Notes: a model not told the origin generated them from the sequence alone. 64,000 nucleotides of DNA from Arthrobacter ipis (GCF_014694315.1 NZ_JAAOXD010000009.1:351858-415857); one strand, 5' to 3'. Counted from the first letter of the stretch, positions 36,714 through 45,418 are shown. A program made the numbers and translations.

Positions 36714-37742
36714 ATGACGATTCCCATCAAGAAAGCCCTTGAACGAGTCCCCGGCGGAATGATGCTGGTGCCACTTGGCATCGGCGCCGTCATCCACACC
36801 CTGGCGCCGGACGCCGGCAAGTTCTTCGGGTCCTTCACCGGGGCCTTCTTCACCGGCCTGGCACCGCTGCTGGCCGTGTTCTTTGTCTGCCTTGGCGCGA
36901 CACTCGAGGTCAAATCAACGCCCTACATCCTCAAAAAGGGCGGCGTACTCCTCGGCTCCAAAATCCTCTTCGCCATCCTGATCGGCATAATCGCCGGCCG
37001 CTTCCTCGGAGAAGCCCCCATTGAATCCGGGATCCTGGCGGGCCTGTCAACGCTCGCACTCGTCGCAGCCCTGAACGACACCAACGGCGGGCTCTACATT
37101 TCACTGATGGGACAGTTCGGGCGTAAGCGCGATGCAGGTGCGTACTCCATCCTGTCCCTCGAATCCGGCCCCTTCCTGACCATGGTCACACTGGGAATCG
37201 CCGGTCTCGCCGCATTCCCCTGGCAGGCGCTCGTCGGCGCCATCCTCCCACTGGCACTGGGCATGCTCCTGGGAAACCTCGACAAGAACATGCGTCATCT
37301 CCTGGCCCCGCTGGTACCGGCAATGGTGCCGTTCCTGGGCCTCGCCCTCGGCCTGACCATCAACCTCAACGCCGTCGTCGAAGCCGGACTGCTCGGCATC
37401 GCCCTTGGCCTGTTCGTGGTCTTCGTCGGCGGCGCCGTGCTGCTCCTCGCCGACAAACTCACCGGCGGCGATGGCGTAGCGGGCCTTGCCGCAGCAACCA
37501 CAGCCGGAAACGCCGCCCTGGTTCCAGCCATCATCGCCACAGCCAACCCTGTCTACGCTCCGGCAGCAGAACACGCCACCGTCCTGGTCGCAGCCTCGGT
37601 CGTCGTCTCCGCAGTGCTCTGCCCACTCGTGACCTCAGCATGGGCAAAGAGAGTGCAGAAGAAATTGATCGCAGAAGAGATGAACAACAACCCGACCGAG
37701 GAAAAGTTGGTACCCAGGCACGCGGTAGAACCCCAGAACTGA
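36714..37742 (+). CDS. kdgT: 2-keto-3-deoxygluconate permease (KdgT) family transporter
   Basis: The 342-residue membrane protein has about ten hydrophobic helices and the family start IPIKKALERVPGGMMLVPL, with GAVIHTLAP and LNDTNGGLYISLMGQFG. KdgT proteins import 2-keto-3-deoxygluconate and related sugar acids with protons. As the last gene of this cluster it probably brings in the cluster's substrate, which need not be KDG itself. The ATG at 36714 has AGGAG upstream. A strong hairpin terminator follows. Confidence 0.88.
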   Translation: MTIPIKKALERVPGGMMLVPLGIGAVIHTLAPDAGKFFGSFTGAFFTGLAPLLAVFFVCLGATLEVKSTPYILKKGGVLLGSKILFAILIGIIAGRFLGEAPIESGILAGLSTLALVAALNDTNGGLYISLMGQFGRKRDAGAYSILSLESGPFLTMVTLGIAGLAAFPWQALVGAILPLALGMLLGNLDKNMRHLLAPLVPAMVPFLGLALGLTINLNAVVEAGLLGIALGLFVVFVGGAVLLLADKLTGGDGVAGLAAATTAGNAALVPAIIATANPVYAPAAEHATVLVAASVVVSAVLCPLVTSAWAKRVQKKLIAEEMNNNPTEEKLVPRHAVEPQN

Positions 37743-37764
37743 ACCGGGCCAGCACTGAGTAAGC

Positions 37765-37795
37765 GAGCGGGGCGTGCACTATGCACGCCCCACTC
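37765..37795 (+). terminator. Terminator after the sugar-acid operon
   Basis: GGGGCGTGCA (37769-37778) pairs perfectly with TGCACGCCCC (37782-37791) around a three-base loop; outer GAG/CTC pairing extends it, and cgttct follows. It closes the operon ending with kdgT. Confidence 0.75.
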
Positions 37796-37909
37796 GTTCT
37801 CACCGCATCCGCCAAGAAATGCCGCCCAGTCAATGCGGAAGCCCGGGTCGCGAAGCATCCGTACTGAAGCTAGGCGCCGTGCGGAAAGCCAGTCATAAAA
37901 GGAACAACA

Positions 37910-38161
37910 ATGATTGCGGACCCACAAGTGGCCGATTCGCCAACGATTTCAGCCGGAGCTCGCCCACAGAGCTATCACAACTGGATCCACCTCAACCCGG
38001 GCGACAGAATCATCGTCAAGCGGAGCGGATTCGCACCTGAACAAGGCACCGTGGACGAAGTCAGCGATGACGCCAGCTACTTCTGGGTCTGGATCGACGG
38101 CCAAAGCCGAATTCTGATCTTTCACGGCGATGGGTCAGCCATTCACAAAGTCCTTCCTTAG
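37910..38161 (+). CDS. Small hypothetical protein, 83 aa
   Basis: The ATG at 37910 is preceded by AAAAGGA. The product reads GDRIIVKRSGFAPEQGTVDEV, then YFWVWIDGQSRILIFHGDGS, which looks like a small SH3-like beta-barrel. I recognise no family. The stop codon lies inside a 23-bp tandem duplication (38148-38193), so the C-terminus may recently have changed. It has its own ribosome-binding site and lies after the kdgT terminator. Confidence 0.55.
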   Translation: MIADPQVADSPTISAGARPQSYHNWIHLNPGDRIIVKRSGFAPEQGTVDEVSDDASYFWVWIDGQSRILIFHGDGSAIHKVLP

Positions 38162-38193
38162 CCTTTCACCAAGTCCTTCCTTAGCCTTTCACC
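38148..38193. repeat. 23-bp perfect tandem duplication
   Basis: The block aagtccttccttagcctttc plus acc occurs twice in a row (38148-38170 and 38171-38193). The first copy includes the TAG stop of the small ORF. Confidence 0.85.
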
Positions 38194-38228
38194 TCCGCGG
38201 GTCATCCCGGCTTGCGATAAGACAACGC

Positions 38229-38270
38229 CTCAAAACCCTAGTGTTTCGAGCCACCTGGCTAATGAGACAC
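38229..38270. repeat. 42-bp direct repeat, left copy
   Basis: Begins ctcaaaaccctagtgtttcg and ends aatgagacac; it recurs at 39373-39414 with one mismatch. The pair brackets the VOC/HxlR genes. Confidence 0.85.
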
Positions 38271-38400
38271 ATGGCCCCGGAAAAGAGGGGGCAGCTGCTC
38301 CTAAGGGCATCCCGGTCTGCACCAATGCCGAACGCGCGACTGGTGCCCACCTTTGAAGGTGCTCCTACACGCCCGCCAGTGCGGACCGCGCGGCCGGGTC

Positions 38401-38430
38401 TTGACGCCATACTTGTATTTTGCAAGTATG
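38401..38430 (+). promoter_or_regulatory. Promoter and operator of the VOC/HxlR operon
   Basis: ATACTTG (38409-38415) and CAAGTAT (38423-38429) form a perfect inverted repeat with a seven-base spacer. TTGACG (38401-38406) and AAGTAT (38424-38429), 17 bases apart, can serve as -35 and -10, putting the start of transcription at about 38436. The dyad covers the -10, a typical place for repression by the HxlR protein encoded downstream. Confidence 0.6.
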
Positions 38431-38436
38431 GGCCGC

Positions 38437-38841
38437 ATGAGCCTTTTCATCACCTGCCCGGTCGAGAGCGTCGAGCGCGCGACGGCCTTCTACACCGCCC
38501 TCGGCTGGACCCTCAACCCCGAGATGTCCGATCACAACGTGTCATGCTTCGCGATCGCGCCCGAGCAGTACCTCATGCTCGGCAGCCGCGAGATGTATGC
38601 GAGCGTCGGCGGCGCCGAGGAGCTGGTCGGCGGACCCGACACCCCCTCGAAGGTCTCGGTCTCGTTCGACCTCGGCAGCCGTGAGGCGGTCGATGAGCTC
38701 GTCGAGCGCGCCGGTGCAGCCGGCGGGCGGATCGGTGATATCGACGACTTCCCCTTCATGTACCAGCGCCAGTTCGACGACCCTGACGGCTACCACTACT
38801 CGCCGTTCTGGATGAAGCCGGACGCCGATCCGACCGTGTGA
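38437..38841 (+). CDS. VOC family protein (glyoxalase/bleomycin-resistance fold)
   Basis: The 134-residue protein has two beta-alpha-beta-beta-beta modules; motifs are FITCPVESVERATAFYTALGWTLN and FDDPDGYHYSPFWMKP. VOC proteins bind a metal between modules and act as lyases, dioxygenases or drug-binding proteins, and the substrate here is unknown. The predicted transcription start near 38436 would make the ATG at 38437 leaderless; the ATG at 38428 lies inside the operator. The stop overlaps the GTG of the HxlR gene. Confidence 0.82.
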   Translation: MSLFITCPVESVERATAFYTALGWTLNPEMSDHNVSCFAIAPEQYLMLGSREMYASVGGAEELVGGPDTPSKVSVSFDLGSREAVDELVERAGAAGGRIGDIDDFPFMYQRQFDDPDGYHYSPFWMKPDADPTV

Positions 38842-39119
38842 GCGACCTCGCCGCGGCCCTCGATGTCGTTGGAGCACGGTGGGCCCTGCTCGTCGTGGAG
38901 CGGCTGCTCGACGGGCCGCAGCGCTACGGCGATCTGCAGCGCGACCTCGGAGTGCCGACGAACATACTCGCGACCCGCCTGCGCGAACTCGAAGCCGCCG
39001 GGGTACTGTCCCGTCTGCCCCTCCGGCACAACACCCGGGCCTACGCGCTCACCGATCGCGGGCTTGCCTTGCGTGAAGCGATCGTCGCGCTAGGACGCTG
39101 GGGTAGCGAGGAGGCCTAG
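38838..39119 (+). CDS. HxlR-family winged-helix regulator
   Basis: The 93-residue protein begins at a GTG that overlaps the VOC stop (GTGA). It matches the HxlR core: LDVVGARWALLVVERLLDGPQRYGDLQRDL, then NILATRLRELEAAGVLSRLPL and YALTDRGLALREAI. The usual N-terminal cysteine segment is missing, so it is shorter than most HxlR proteins (about 110-130). Co-translated with the VOC gene and likely acting on the dyad over that promoter. Confidence 0.82.
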   Translation: MSDLAAALDVVGARWALLVVERLLDGPQRYGDLQRDLGVPTNILATRLRELEAAGVLSRLPLRHNTRAYALTDRGLALREAIVALGRWGSEEA

Positions 39120-39372
39120 GCGTGGCGCGGAATCGCGGTACGCTCCGACGAACTCCTCCGCGGCTACCGTGCCGACGCCAGTCGTGCCGCCACCCTGATC
39201 TGGATCAAATCACACTCGATCAACACGGCCTAAAGAGCGCCTCAGAAACTTAAAGCTTCCTAAGACACCCGCGGGCAGTCCCCCGGGACCGTACCTAACC
39301 TCGATATGAACGTTTACCCCGCGCGATGAAATGCACGGTGAAGGTGCCCTAAACGCTACACCCTCAAATTTT

Positions 39373-39414
39373 CTCAAAACCCTAGTGTTTCGAGCCACCT
39401 GGGTAATGAGACAC
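39373..39414. repeat. 42-bp direct repeat, right copy
   Basis: Partner of 38229-38270, same orientation, 41 of 42 bases identical. Confidence 0.85.
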
Positions 39415-39561
39415 ACCTCGGTTAGAGAAGGGTTCGGTTGCCGCAAGGCATCCTCTTAGGCGCCGCACTCGTCGTCGCCGCCGCGAACGGAGTCTTCAGT
39501 TCAACGTCCCAAGTGGCACCTTCGCCGACCCCCACAACGACGGGCAACCGAAGCGAAACGT

Positions 39562-39816
39562 CTATCTGATCTTGTTGCTTCCAGCTCCCGCCGAGCGGTA
39601 GTGTCGCCCCTCTTGCGTCACGATCAACGGGCGCTCTGCCCTTCCTGCTTCATTTGCCGGCTTGCTGGCCCTGAAGACCCAGGTGAGGAGTCGGCCTGTC
39701 CCCGTCAGAGCGAGCAAGACGCAAAGAGCAGCGACATGGAGCAGGAACATCAGCGCCGCCACCGTGAACGTGCCAAGAAACGCCACGAGAAGACCTATCG
39801 TCCGGAGATCATCCAT
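39562..39816 (-). CDS. Small membrane protein, 84 aa
   Basis: Starts MDDLRTIGLLVAFLGTF and continues VAALMFLLHVAALCVLLAL, giving one or two membrane-spanning segments (about 8-45), then a basic, polar tail. I recognise no family and the ribosome-binding site is weak. The clear amphipathic organisation makes it more credible than other ORFs in this gap. Confidence 0.45.
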   Translation of the reverse strand: MDDLRTIGLLVAFLGTFTVAALMFLLHVAALCVLLALTGTGRLLTWVFRASKPANEAGRAERPLIVTQEGRHYRSAGAGSNKIR

Positions 39817-40886
39817 CACACTTCGGACCCAACTGCCCGGGCCCTACCCGACGGGCGGATGCTGCTGCGTGGTCGCCAGGATGGCAAGGTCGTGGATGAG
39901 TCGCTGCACTTCGCGTTCACGGCCCTGGGAAGAAAAGACAGGAGCCGCCGGTGGTCCGGCGGGACAGCGGGGGGCTGGTTTTGGGACAGACGCCACCGAA
40001 GCCGGCTCCTCAACCTCACACGGATCAATAAATCTAACCGGTTCCATCACAACGTCCCCCAGTGTTCATGGTCTGCTCTGTCTACCACGAACTGACCCCG
40101 TCTATCGCCGGACCACTCCGGAAAAACCAGGTTCGTTTTACCTCGGTGCCGCTAAAGCGACCTCACCAGCGGAGTCATGACCACCCTCTGCGAAGGACTG
40201 AGACGCCTCGTACCCCTTCGAACACGAGACGTCTCACTGTCTGACCGACCACAATGATTGGCACTGCCGAATTCTGGGCATCGACGATTCTACTAACTAT
40301 GTCTCGCATGCCCCAAGGCGTCCTCGGTCGTGGTGGTCAGCACGGTACAGCTGAGCAATCAGCGGCCCGGATACCCCTCAGGAACAGGATGTATCAGCCC
40401 AGAACTCGTACAAGCCGGCGAACCAGAGCAGCGGTTCCTTCTTTCGCCCGCCACGTCGGCACTTCGGTCACCCCATCGGAGGCGGCGCAGGCCAACCCGG
40501 TCTCTCGGGGGACACCCTTCACTTGCCTTGCTTCTAGTCTGCCGCGGCGCGGTGAGGCATTCCCGGCAGACCTTGGAACGTTGCGGGACCCCGTCCTCAT
40601 GCCGCCGGCCAGTGCGGAGCACCCGCCATATTCTGCCGCGATTTCTGAGTGAGGGGTATCGGTCCATAGGGTCCGTTGGGTTTCCTCAAGATTCCGGTGA
40701 CAGGATCCTGGCATCTGGCCTACGAAGCGCCCTCCGGGCCAGTCCGCCGGGCCGGCAAACGCTCCCCCGCTACAGCCGGCCCGGCGGAAACCTTTGCTGG
40801 AGGCGACTTCCGCGCCCGTAAGCCGGTGGCGGCGCGGACGTGTCACCACCTGCTGGTCCGTCGGCTACGAATCGGACTGTGCGATT

Positions 40887-41819
40887 TCAGAGATCGTCTT
40901 CGGGTCGGGCGGCGAGGATCCGATTGGCGCTGACCTGCAGGATGCCGAGCGACTCCTGAATCAGGGGCGATGCGATACTGCCCCTGCGCACCGCAGCGAC
41001 AATACGGCGCGCGGGCTTCCCCTTGCCAGTAATGCGCAGTCGAACCACGTTTTCGGCACTACGCAGGGGAGCCAGCCGCGGCAGCAGGCCCACGCCCAGG
41101 CCGGCACCAACGAATGCGATCTGGGTTTCCCATTCGACGGCCTCATGGGCAATCCGCGGCGTCACCCCGACTGCCGTGAACGCCGCGACGAAAAGGGAAT
41201 GGTAGGTGGAACCGGCGGCCTCGGTGATCCAGGGTTCCGATGCCAGCTCTTCGAGCGTCACCGTCTCCCGGGATGCCAACGGATGGTCGGAGGGGATGAT
41301 CACGTCCAGGGGATCGTCGAGCAAAATGGTCTGCTCGAAGCGCGGATCATCCTCAACAGACGTGTCGGACTGCATGGCGACGATGACGGCGAGGTCGATT
41401 CGCTCGGCAACCAACAAGTCGAAGCAGCGGGCCGGGTTGGCCTCGAGTACCTGCACCTCCAGCAGGGGGCGTGTTGAGCGCAGGGCGGCGGCCAGCGGCG
41501 CGAGCAGCTGGGCGGCCGCAGTGGAGAATCCGCCGAGGCCAAAATGGGACTGCACCTGGTCGCCGGCCTCCATGGCAGCGGCGCGCAGGTTCTCCCATTC
41601 GGCAATGAGGGTGTCCGAGCCCGCCACGAGAAAGCGGCCCGTGGCGGTCAGCCGCACACCCCGGCCGTCCTTCGTCAGCAGCTGCATCCCAAGCACGCGC
41701 TGGAGCTCCCGCAATTGCGCGGACACGGCAGAGGGAGAATAACCTGTGAGCTCCGCGGTTGCGCCTATAGTGCCGCACCGGGCAAAGACCCGAAGTGTGA
41801 TGAGCCTTTGATCAATCAT
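40887..41819 (-). CDS. LysR-family transcriptional regulator
   Basis: The 310-residue regulator starts MIDQRLITLRVFARCGTIGATAELTGYSPSAVSAQLRELQRVLG, a LysR wHTH, and has a LysR substrate-binding domain with LDVIIPSDHPLAS and VGAGLGVGLLPRL. The ATG at 41819 is used because 41834 lacks support. It is divergent from the Rieske oxygenase operon, and a dyad overlaps its start codon, so it most likely controls that operon. Confidence 0.88.
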   Translation of the reverse strand: MIDQRLITLRVFARCGTIGATAELTGYSPSAVSAQLRELQRVLGMQLLTKDGRGVRLTATGRFLVAGSDTLIAEWENLRAAAMEAGDQVQSHFGLGGFSTAAAQLLAPLAAALRSTRPLLEVQVLEANPARCFDLLVAERIDLAVIVAMQSDTSVEDDPRFEQTILLDDPLDVIIPSDHPLASRETVTLEELASEPWITEAAGSTYHSLFVAAFTAVGVTPRIAHEAVEWETQIAFVGAGLGVGLLPRLAPLRSAENVVRLRITGKGKPARRIVAAVRRGSIASPLIQESLGILQVSANRILAARPEDDL

Positions 41820-41833
41820 GCACCTATTGTGCA
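41819..41833. promoter_or_regulatory. LysR-type operator dyad
   Basis: TGCAC (41819-41823) and GTGCA (41829-41833) are perfect inverted repeats with a five-base spacer, in the divergent gap and touching the LysR start codon. This fits an autoregulatory LysR binding site. Confidence 0.55.
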
Positions 41834-41978
41834 CGGTTATCTTCTAAATGTTGCGCTTTTGTTGCAGTCCAATCGTCCCTAACCTCATGACTACAAGGTT
41901 TTCGACAACGCCGCTTGCACCCACGCACCCGTGGTTGCCAAGAATCGCTCACTACCCACGTCTCCCGGGAAGAACCAC

Positions 41979-43280
41979 ATGCCTGCTCCAGTCTTGCCCC
42001 TCAATTCACGCGGAAAACTCGCTTCATCATTGCCTGCCGAGCAGCTGGCGGAAATCGCCGGGTTGTTCGATCTCCGGCGCGTGGGATATTCCCTCGATGC
42101 TCCCTTCTACACCTATCCGACGATTTTCAATATCGACATGCAGGCCATTTTTGGCCAGCACTGGATCTTTGCCGCCAGCACCGCCGAGCTCCCGGAGCCG
42201 GGCGACTACGTCACTGTGGACTACGGGCCTTACTCCCTGATCGTGCTGCGCAACGACGACGGCGGCGTGAACGTCCTGCACAACGTGTGCCGCCACCGCG
42301 GCGCCCGCGTCCTGACCGAACCCGCGGGGTCAACTGGCAACCTGGTATGCGGCTATCACTCCTGGACCTATTCGCCCAGCGGCGATCTGATTCATGCCTC
42401 CGCGCCGGGGGAAACGAAGTTCGACAAGGGCTGCTTCGGGCTCAAACGCGCCCACAGCCGCGTGGTTGCAGGGCTAATCTTCGTCTGCATCGCGGACGAA
42501 CCGCCCACGGATTTCGACGAAACCTCAAAGATCTTCGAGCCTTACCTGGCGCCCCACGACCTGTCGAAGACGAAAATCGCCTACCAGCAGAACATCGTCG
42601 AGGAGGGCAACTGGAAGCTCGTCATGGAGAACAACCGTGAGTGCTACCACTGCGATGGCCACCCGGAGCTCGCCTGTTCCCTCTTTCCCACCTGGGGCCT
42701 GACGGAGGGCCTGGTCCCGGCCCATCTCGAGGAGGTGTGGGACCGCAACAAGGAAGCGCAGTCCTCGCTCGAGGACCGTTGCCGCCGCTATGGCCTTCCC
42801 TACGAGGTCGTCGAGGAGCTTGACACGCGCATAGCGGGAATCCGCATCTCACGGGAATCGCTCGACGGTGAGGGCGAATCGTTCTCGCCCGACGGGCGCA
42901 GGCTCTCCAAGAAGCTCCTCGGTGACTTGCGGGACTTCCGCCTTGGCCGCTGCTCGATGCACCTGCAGCCCAACAGCTGGTTCCATTTCCTCGGGGACCA
43001 CGTCATCACGTTCGGTGTTTTCCCCATCAACGAGCACCAGACACTGGTACGCACCACCTGGCTGGTGGCTGACGACGCCGAGGAAGGCGTCGATTACGAC
43101 CTGGAGAAACTCACCTACACCTGGAAGCAGACAAACCTGCAGGACAAGGCCTTCGTGGAGCTGTGCCAGAAGGGCGCCGGCAGCCCCGCCTACGAGCCCG
43201 GCCCCTACATGAAGAGCGAATACCAGGTCGAGGCGTTCATCAACTGGTACGTGCAGCGCGTGCAGGAGCACTTGGCATGA
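41979..43280 (+). CDS. Rieske non-heme iron oxygenase alpha subunit, betaine/stachydrine demethylase-like
   Basis: The 433-residue oxygenase has Rieske ligands Cys104, His106, Cys124 and His127 (VCRHRGAR, CGYHSWTY), and a mononuclear iron site around NNRECYHCDGHPEL. C-terminal LQPNSWFHFLGDHVITFGVFPI and LVRTTWLV resemble GbcA (glycine betaine), stachydrine demethylase and choline monooxygenase families, which N-demethylate or hydroxylate quaternary amines. Substrate is inferred, not proven. The ATG at 41979 follows GGGAAG. The gene overlaps its reductase by ATGA. Confidence 0.88.
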   Translation: MPAPVLPLNSRGKLASSLPAEQLAEIAGLFDLRRVGYSLDAPFYTYPTIFNIDMQAIFGQHWIFAASTAELPEPGDYVTVDYGPYSLIVLRNDDGGVNVLHNVCRHRGARVLTEPAGSTGNLVCGYHSWTYSPSGDLIHASAPGETKFDKGCFGLKRAHSRVVAGLIFVCIADEPPTDFDETSKIFEPYLAPHDLSKTKIAYQQNIVEEGNWKLVMENNRECYHCDGHPELACSLFPTWGLTEGLVPAHLEEVWDRNKEAQSSLEDRCRRYGLPYEVVEELDTRIAGIRISRESLDGEGESFSPDGRRLSKKLLGDLRDFRLGRCSMHLQPNSWFHFLGDHVITFGVFPINEHQTLVRTTWLVADDAEEGVDYDLEKLTYTWKQTNLQDKAFVELCQKGAGSPAYEPGPYMKSEYQVEAFINWYVQRVQEHLA

Positions 43281-44692
43281 TTGAACCCCTCACCGAGACG
43301 GCAATCCACGAACCGCAGCGCATTCGCGGACTTGAGATGCCGTGGAACCGGGTGATGGGCAGCACCGAGGGACCCGCCCGCGCCGCCCACGCATTGGGCC
43401 CCTGGCATCCGCAGGAGTTCATGGCCGAATGTGTCGAGACCGTTCCCGAGGCAGGCGGCATGATGACCTTCGTGTTCCGCCGCTGCGACGGTGCGCCCCT
43501 GGCGTTCCGTGCCGGCCAATACGTGAACGTCGCCTTTCCCGTGAACGGCGAGGACCAGGATCCGGTGGACCGCAGCTACTCGCTGTCCAGCTCCCCCACG
43601 CAGCCGTGGACCTTCAACATCACCGTCAAACGCGACCCCACGGGACTGGTCTCACCGTGGGTGCACGAGAACGTCAAACCCGGCACCGTCCTCGAGATGC
43701 TCGGACCGGTCGGGGCATTCCACCTGCCCGACGCCGACCGGCGGGCACGGTACCTCTTGCTGGCCGCCGGCGCAGGCATCACCCCCGTAATGTCGATGCT
43801 GCGGACCATCCACTCCCTGCCCGGACAGGCCGATGTCGTGGTGCTCTACCACGGAGCGGAAGCCGGAGGATTCGCCTTCCACCAGGAGCTGGCCTACATC
43901 ACCTCCGTGGACTCCCGCGTCAAGGTCTTCTACGCCCTGGGCGACCGCAGCAAACCCGAAGGGTGGGAATGGCTCAGCGGAAGGCTGACGGCGGCCATGC
44001 TCGACGAAGTTGCCCCCGATGCCAACGGCCGCCAGGTCTATGCGTGCGGCCCCGAGGGCTACCTGAACACCGCCACCGAGCTCCTCGGGAAGGTCGGCGT
44101 CGACGACACCTCCATCAACATGGAATTCTTCTCCGGAGACCGCCAGACGCTCCTTGAATACCAGGCCGAAATCGCCCTTGCAGTGGACATCGCCGAGGAA
44201 ATCGCCGAGGAAATCGCCGATTCCGCCGAGGACTACTATGAAAGCCAGCCCACCGCGTTCGGGCTCTACGAGCCCGGCTACGACGCCGAAGGACCCGTGA
44301 AGGCCACGGGGCTGCCACTGGAAACCGCCGACCCGGACGCGCCCCATTCCGAAGCCTCCGACCGCAGCCCCGACGTGCGGCCAGAAGCTGCCACCCCTGA
44401 CGCCTCGAGCTTCGACACGGTCGGAACAGGCAGCCTCACCCTGTCCTTCATGCGCACCGGGATCAACGTGCGCATCGACCCCACCGAACACATCCTCGGG
44501 GTGGCCCAGCGTGCGGGTGTCAGGATCGGCGCGAACTGCAAGGAAGGCATGTGCGGCTCCTGCAAGGTCGTCAAGCTTTCCGGGGAGGTCGAGATGAACC
44601 ACCAGGGCGGGATCCGGGCACGGGAAATCGATGCAGGCAAGTTCCTGCCCTGCTGCTCCATAGCGCGGACCGATTTGGTGATCGACGCCTAG
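43277..44692 (+). CDS. Ferredoxin-NAD(P) reductase partner with C-terminal 2Fe-2S domain (GbcB-like)
   Basis: The 471-residue protein supplies electrons to the Rieske oxygenase. Order: FAD domain (about 45-150, DRSYSLSSSP), NAD domain (155-285, AAGAGITPVMSML and YACGPEGYL), then a long acidic linker (about 290-385) and a plant-type ferredoxin with Cys421, Cys426, Cys429 and Cys459 or Cys460 (GANCKEGMCGSCK). GbcB-type reductases have this order but a much shorter linker; here about 90 residues include the internal repeat AEEIAEEIA, encoded by a perfect 12-base tandem repeat. Overlaps the oxygenase stop by ATGA. Confidence 0.88.
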   Translation: MIEPLTETAIHEPQRIRGLEMPWNRVMGSTEGPARAAHALGPWHPQEFMAECVETVPEAGGMMTFVFRRCDGAPLAFRAGQYVNVAFPVNGEDQDPVDRSYSLSSSPTQPWTFNITVKRDPTGLVSPWVHENVKPGTVLEMLGPVGAFHLPDADRRARYLLLAAGAGITPVMSMLRTIHSLPGQADVVVLYHGAEAGGFAFHQELAYITSVDSRVKVFYALGDRSKPEGWEWLSGRLTAAMLDEVAPDANGRQVYACGPEGYLNTATELLGKVGVDDTSINMEFFSGDRQTLLEYQAEIALAVDIAEEIAEEIADSAEDYYESQPTAFGLYEPGYDAEGPVKATGLPLETADPDAPHSEASDRSPDVRPEAATPDASSFDTVGTGSLTLSFMRTGINVRIDPTEHILGVAQRAGVRIGANCKEGMCGSCKVVKLSGEVEMNHQGGIRAREIDAGKFLPCCSIARTDLVIDA

Positions 44693-44698
44693 ATGTAC

Positions 44699-45070
44699 TT
44701 ACCCACGGAGGTTGATGACGCGGCTGGCGGTTGAATAAGGTGTGGCCTCGGTCGCGATTGTAGTGGTACAGCCAGGCCGGGAAGGCGGCGACGTGCCCGG
44801 CCCCTGAGGTGTAGGGGCGGGCGTAGGCCCATTCGTCGAGCATGGTGCAATTGAACCGTGCGACTTTGCCGTTGGTCCGGGGCCGGTAGGGGCGGGTCCG
44901 TTTGTGTTTGATGTCCGGGCCCACGGCGTCCTTGATGCGTAGGAGCGGTAGCAGCAAGCGTTGTCTGTCAGGACCCGGCGTACTGTGATGCCGGCGGCGT
45001 CGACGGCGGCGTTGGCCCTTTCCCAGAAGGCCGCGGCGGTTTCCTTTTTCTCGTCCGCCAGTATCTCTGT
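44699..45070 (-). pseudogene. IS481-type transposase fragment
   Basis: AYTEILADEKKETAAAFWERA and VLTDNACCYRS continue after a frameshift near 44940 as IKHKRTRPYRPRTNGKVARF and DEWAYARPYTS, the C-terminal half of an IS481 transposase. The catalytic-Glu position in the usual NGKVERF is Ala (NGKVARF). Dead, and joined on its upstream side to an IS701 fragment. Confidence 0.8.
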
Positions 45071-45084
45071 GTAGGCGAAGGGCC

Positions 45085-45418
45085 ACCCGGCAGACGAAGG
45101 GCCGTCCTTCCTAACCAGATGTCGTCCATGACCCACGCCCGTGGACCGATCAGCTCCACGGCCCTGGTTACCAGCACCCAGCCGGACCGGCTCGACCGGC
45201 CACGGCGAAGAGGAAACGAACTGCTGCAGTTGCTGGAAATCAATGCCGAGCCGTTCGCCCATGGGCTGCATCGACGACTTAAGCCGGCCGTCCAGCATCA
45301 GCCCTACAAGGTACAGCCCGCCCTTGCCGCGCTGATCCTTCCGGAACAGCGACGCGAACACCTCCTGCACGAATTCATCCAGCAGACCGCGGACTCCGGT
45401 GATCTCATCGGTATTCAT
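45085..45418 (-). pseudogene. IS701-type transposase N-terminal fragment
   Basis: Starts LLDEFVQEVFASLFRKDQRGKGGLYLVGLMLDG and LGIDFQQLQQFVSSSPW, then in a second frame LVTRAVELIGPRAWVMDD, like the N-terminal part of IS701-family transposases up to the first catalytic aspartate. It then runs into the IS481 fragment. Two different families are fused, so this is a nested insertion scar. Confidence 0.7.

Larger units (their letters stand above)
39120..40886. other. Long gene-poor stretch
   Basis: About 1.8 kb with a single plausible small gene (39562-39816). Directly after the HxlR stop and in its frame, 39120-39233 reads DELLRGYRADASRAATLIW to a stop, possibly a fragment. The right copy of the 42-bp repeat is at 39373-39414. 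The stretch 40100-40886 has several high-GC ORFs on both strands, none with recognisable motifs. Confidence 0.45.

Noticed and set aside
40394..40849. Minus-strand ORF of 151 codons
   Set aside because: No recognised motif, no ribosome-binding site, competes with equally long ORFs in other frames.
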